NCBI RefSeq assembly: GCF_023703325.1
Contig: NZ_JAMQGM010000037.1
Coordinates: 1 to 64,000 of the forward strand
DNA from: Streptomyces meridianus
GTDB taxonomy: Bacteria; Actinomycetota; Actinomycetes; Streptomycetales; Streptomycetaceae
Reading direction: 5' to 3'
Length of the DNA stretch: 64,000 nt
The number at the start of each line of letters is the position of its first letter. Within the stretch, counting starts at the first letter, position 1. Made by a program: the position numbers and the translations under genes. The notes under the pieces were generated by a model. It was not told the DNA's origin and ran no database searches. It worked only from the letters and a program-made list of their open reading frames with translations. Shown here piece after piece: positions 61,541-64,000 of the stretch.

Positions 61541-62758
61541 TCAGAAGGTGGAGACGTTGAGCAGCTTCTCCTGGATGCCGTCGGGGTCGCCGGCCGGCCA
61601 GCTGTAATTGGTGGTGCCTGCCGTCTGGAGGGCCGACTTCACGGTGCTCGGGGAGGCACTGGGGTGGGTGGCCCTGTACAGAGCCGCAGCGCCCGCCACG
61701 TGCGGCGTGGCCATCGAGGTACCCGAGATGGTGTTGTAGGCGCCACCCTTCCAGGTGGACTCGATGCAGACACCCGGGGCCATGATGTCGACGTCGGCAC
61801 CGTAGTTGGAGAAGTCGGCGATGGTGTCGTCGACGTCGCTGCGGCAGGTGGCAGCGGCCCCGCCACCGGGCTGGCCGTTGAAGTCGGCCAGGGCGCTGAC
61901 CGTGATGACCTCGTCGTAGGCGGCCGGCGTGTGGTTGGCCGCATCATCGGTCTCGTTGCCCGCTGCCACGGCGTAGGTCACGCCCGCGGCGACGGAGTTG
62001 CACATGGCCTCGTGCATGGCGTCCTGATTGGTACCGCAGACGCTGTCCGTACCGGCCCCGCCGAGGCTCATGTTGGCGACCTCGATCTCGTCGGCGTGGG
62101 CGGTCACGTAGTCGATGCCGCAGATCACATCCGACCAGGTGCCGCTGCCGGCGTTGTTGAGCACACGGACGGGCCAAACGCGGGCACCAGGAGCCATGCC
62201 GACGACGCCGTTGCCGTCGTCGAGTGCACCGATCGTGCCGGAGACATGCGTGCCGTGTCCGTTGCCGTCGTCGGCGCTGTTGCCCGTTGAGCAATTCTTG
62301 GCACCGGCGGTGTTGACATTGAGGTCGGGGTGGTCGAGGTCTATACCGGTGTCGATGACGGCGACGTCGACGTTGACGCGCTCGTCCGTGCCGTTGATCT
62401 TCGCCGTGGGGCTGAGGTCGGCGTCCGCGCGGTTGATGCCCGTGGGGGTGGACTGAGCATCGGTGCTGACGGTGCCATCACGCTGGACCAGCAGGACGCG
62501 GGAGTCGCGCGCGATCCGGGCCGCAGCCGTGTCACTCATCTTGGCCGAGTAGCCGTGGATGGAGTGTGCGTAGAGGTGGTTGACAGTGGTTCCGTAAGCG
62601 CGGGAGTGCTCGGACGCCACCGACGACGAGTTGGCCGAGTCGCGCAGCATGACGATGTAGCCACTGCTGGCCGGAGCAGCCTGGGCCGGGACCGTGGCCA
62701 CCGCAGCGGCGGCCATAACCGCCCCGGCGAACAGGGCAGCGGACAGGGATCTACGCAT
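61541..62758 (-). CDS. Secreted S8 subtilisin-like protease
   Basis: A 405-residue secreted serine protease. Signal peptide about 1-28 (RRSLSAALFAGAVMAAAAVA ... AQA), then an I9 inhibitor prodomain (SGYIVMLRDSANSSS to VQRDGTVST, about 31-97), then the catalytic domain: VIDTGID with Asp136, NGHGTHVSG with His168, AAGNE with Asn278 for the oxyanion hole, and SGTSMATPHVAG with Ser348. Four or more cysteines (Cys156, 213, 251, 263, 315, 341) may pair. The start at 62758 has GAGGAAG upstream; earlier in-frame starts would spoil the signal peptide. Confidence 0.94.
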   Translation of the reverse strand: MRRSLSAALFAGAVMAAAAVATVPAQAAPASSGYIVMLRDSANSSSVASEHSRAYGTTVNHLYAHSIHGYSAKMSDTAAARIARDSRVLLVQRDGTVSTDAQSTPTGINRADADLSPTAKINGTDERVNVDVAVIDTGIDLDHPDLNVNTAGAKNCSTGNSADDGNGHGTHVSGTIGALDDGNGVVGMAPGARVWPVRVLNNAGSGTWSDVICGIDYVTAHADEIEVANMSLGGAGTDSVCGTNQDAMHEAMCNSVAAGVTYAVAAGNETDDAANHTPAAYDEVITVSALADFNGQPGGGAAATCRSDVDDTIADFSNYGADVDIMAPGVCIESTWKGGAYNTISGTSMATPHVAGAAALYRATHPSASPSTVKSALQTAGTTNYSWPAGDPDGIQEKLLNVSTF

Positions 62759-63298
62759 GGTTGGGCTTCCTCTCCGAGGGATCATGAAAACCAGGGGGGT
62801 GGCCATGCGGTCCTGCTGTCCGACGCTTCCACGTCCGACCGGAGGCAGCATGCTCAAGTCTGAGTTATGTCCTGCTCACATGGGGTGTGAGCTCTGTGCG
62901 TACGTGCCGATGTCGTGCAGCGAAGTCAGGGGCCGCCGTGAATGCCGTGTCCCTGACAAACGCTCAGGAGAGTTTCACCCCCCGATCGACGTGCTGCAAG
63001 ACCTCCTTCGGTGCCAAGTGTCATGAAATGCGTCTTAGATCACTGAAAGGCCACTGGAAGCGAATTTTGAGCAGTTCCCATCACGCTGCACACATCGGCC
63101 ATGAGCCGTCACACTGCGCCTTGGACTTGTCGTACTTCGCTCCTCGACGATCGCTGCAAGGCCGAGGGGAGGCCGGGTCGGCACTGGTGGAGTCGGGCGT
63201 CATCGAACAGCGGTAGCGCGATGTCCTGGAAGTCGAGCCCGGTTGCCCGGTGAGCGCATGACCGGCTCGCAGGTCTCGCCGCCGTCGGCCCTCCCGGA
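62759..63298. other. 540-bp stretch without a gene
   Basis: Region upstream of the subtilase. It holds the subtilase promoter, is less GC-rich than average, and shows no open frame with a ribosome site. Nothing else recognised. Confidence 0.4.
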
Positions 63299-63514
63299 CG
63301 CATGCACTTCCACGACCAGAGGTACACCGGGAACACGCTCGCCTCCAGCGCAGGGGCCGGGAGGCGGGAGCTGATGACGCGGACGGGCAGCAGCACCGCG
63401 CGCGCCCTTCTGATTCACCGGCACATGACCGGCGGCCGGGACCGTGCGATCGCCGACGAGCTCGGCGCGGTGATCCGGACGAGCCGCGGGGACGGGGACC
63501 CCGGAGCGACGTAG
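63299..63514 (+). pseudogene. Tyrosine recombinase C-terminal relic beside tRNA-Arg
   Basis: Reads MHFHDQRYTGNTLASSAG, then AGRRELMTRTGSSTARALLI, HRHMTGGRDRAIADELGAV and a stop at 63512. It matches the end of a Streptomyces integrase, in which one expects FHDLRHTGNTLAA...ELMxRMGHSSxRAALIYQH. The HxxR motif has become HDQRY (the second His lost), the GH box has gone, and the nucleophile Tyr of IYQH is His here. It is catalytically dead. No part of the rest of the gene is upstream. It lies 82 bp from the tRNA, with the usual GTGGCAC-rich gap. Confidence 0.8.
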
Positions 63515-63546
63515 TGGCACGTCTGTGGCACGCGTCTGATCAACGA

Positions 63547-63589
63547 AAAGGGCCGGCCCCGGCGGATGACTCCGCTGAGCCGGCCCTTT
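63547..63589 (-). terminator. Terminator of the tRNA gene
   Basis: AAAGGGCCGGC (63547-63557) and GCCGGCCCTTT (63579-63589): perfect 11-bp stem with A/T tails, placed 8 bp after the tRNA 3' end in its direction of transcription. Confidence 0.8.
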
Positions 63590-63596
63590 GTCGTGT

Positions 63597-63668
63597 GCCC
63601 CCGGCAGGATTCGAACCTGCGACACCCGCTTTAGGAGAGCGGTGCTCTATCCCCTGAGCTACGGAGGC
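63597..63668 (-). tRNA. tRNA-Arg, anticodon CCT
   Basis: The 72-nt cloverleaf on the minus strand is complete: acceptor GCCTCCG pairs with CGGGGGC (one G-T pair), the D-arm is GCTC/GAGC, the anticodon stem CCGCT/AGCGG holds loop CTCCTAA with anticodon CCT, and the T-arm is GCAGG-TTCGAAT-CCTGC. The CCA end is not encoded. A discriminator follows. tRNA-Arg(CCT) is a common integration target of actinomycete elements; here an integrase relic lies on its 3' side. Confidence 0.97.
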
Positions 63669-63829
63669 GTGGCCGCCCGCGAGGACTGCCGGGACGTAGC
63701 CTACCGGGTTCCCGCCGGGGCGCGGTGCGGGGTTCACCGGCCATCGGCCGGGGCCAGGAGATGACCGGTTCACGACCGGCCGACGGCGGACGCCCTGCCG
63801 GACGGGCCCCGGCCGGGTGATGACCGCAG

Positions 63830-64000
63830 TCACGGCCGGGTGACGCGGACGCGGTGCCGACCGTCCCCGTCGCGACCGGTCACCTCGATCGACACCCCGG
63901 TCCGCCGGTCGCTGAACTGCTCGTGCAGCCCGAAGGGCGCGTCCGTCAGCTCGGCGTTCGCGTTGGCCTCCTTCGCGCAGCCACCGCTGTCGGGCGCGCT
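63830..64000 (-). CDS. C-terminal end of an exported protease-like protein (partial)
   Basis: Enters from the right edge: APDSGGCAKEANANAELTDA, PFGLHEQFSDRRTGVSIEVT, GRDGDGRHRVRVTRP and stop. 56 codons are visible. The pattern ELTDAPFG...FSD..TGVSIEV resembles the last beta-rich region of M6 immune-inhibitor-A-like metalloproteases of Streptomyces, but too little is present for a firm call. Confidence 0.6.
   Translation of the reverse strand, partial: SAPDSGGCAKEANANAELTDAPFGLHEQFSDRRTGVSIEVTGRDGDGRHRVRVTRP

Noticed and set aside
62759..63298. Possible small genes upstream of the subtilase
   Set aside because: Frames are short, with no ribosome site and mixed composition; treated as non-coding.

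Overview
The window is GC-rich actinomycete DNA, almost certainly from a Streptomyces or close relative. This rests on the two-domain FO synthase, the snapalysin gene beside its LysR regulator, XRE/DUF397 pairs, a pSAM2-type integrative element, LAXTG sortase-signal remnants, Tat substrates, and frequent GTG starts with GGAGG-type ribosome binding sites. There are about 60 protein genes or relics and one tRNA. No rRNA or CRISPR array was seen.

Positions 1-13400 are accessory DNA. They hold: (i) the 3' end of a Hint-processed polymorphic toxin with a cytidine-deaminase-like tip, plus its probable immunity gene; (ii) the core of an actinomycete integrative and conjugative element (repSA, DUF2637 protein, FtsK-type traB, two small genes, a tandem-winged-helix GntR regulator, and a 145-bp two-armed inverted repeat); (iii) an XRE regulator and a truncated divergent partner; (iv) a broken tyrosine integrase whose N-terminal segment lies on the other strand, fused to GntR-like domains; (v) a Uma2 gene whose 3' end is duplicated around a second, frameshifted toxin tip with an intact probable immunity gene; (vi) an orphan sortase anchor. 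Toxin tips and immunity genes look less GC-rich than their surroundings.

Positions 13400-29000 look more chromosomal: an APC permease, small oxidoreductases and a hydrolase, an F420-dependent oxidoreductase next to FO synthase, a MATE exporter, SnpR/SnpA, an ADP-ribosylglycohydrolase, a DUF397/XRE pair and a GPP34 protein. Positions 29000-35400 are about the cell wall and secretion: a D,D-carboxypeptidase with a very long acidic N-terminus, an L,D-transpeptidase, a His/Lys-rich secreted protein and a frameshifted secreted hydrolase. Positions 36000-41200 are a sugar ABC uptake operon followed by a GH13 alpha-glucosidase.

Positions 42800-48500 hold a TetR/FAD-monooxygenase pair, a three-gene operon (a protein with 16 cysteines, a Tat protein, a MauE-like membrane protein) and smaller genes. 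Positions 49100-55050 hold the most unusual content: two divergent secreted repeat proteins and two decayed relatives, built from Cys-containing units centred on AQxGxQNxxC. This includes the Q-x-G-x-x-N core of curlin amyloid repeats, and one member carries a Lys/His-rich tail. The right end has an MFS/HxlR pair that lost both 5' ends in one deletion, glutamine-dependent NAD synthetase, a TnpB tail with its right-end hairpins cutting a GYD gene, a subtilase, and a decayed integrase next to tRNA-Arg(CCT). The last gene is cut by the window edge.

Four reading frames are broken by a 1-2 nt change (integrase, second toxin, PPOX protein, secreted hydrolase). They may be real pseudogenes or assembly errors.
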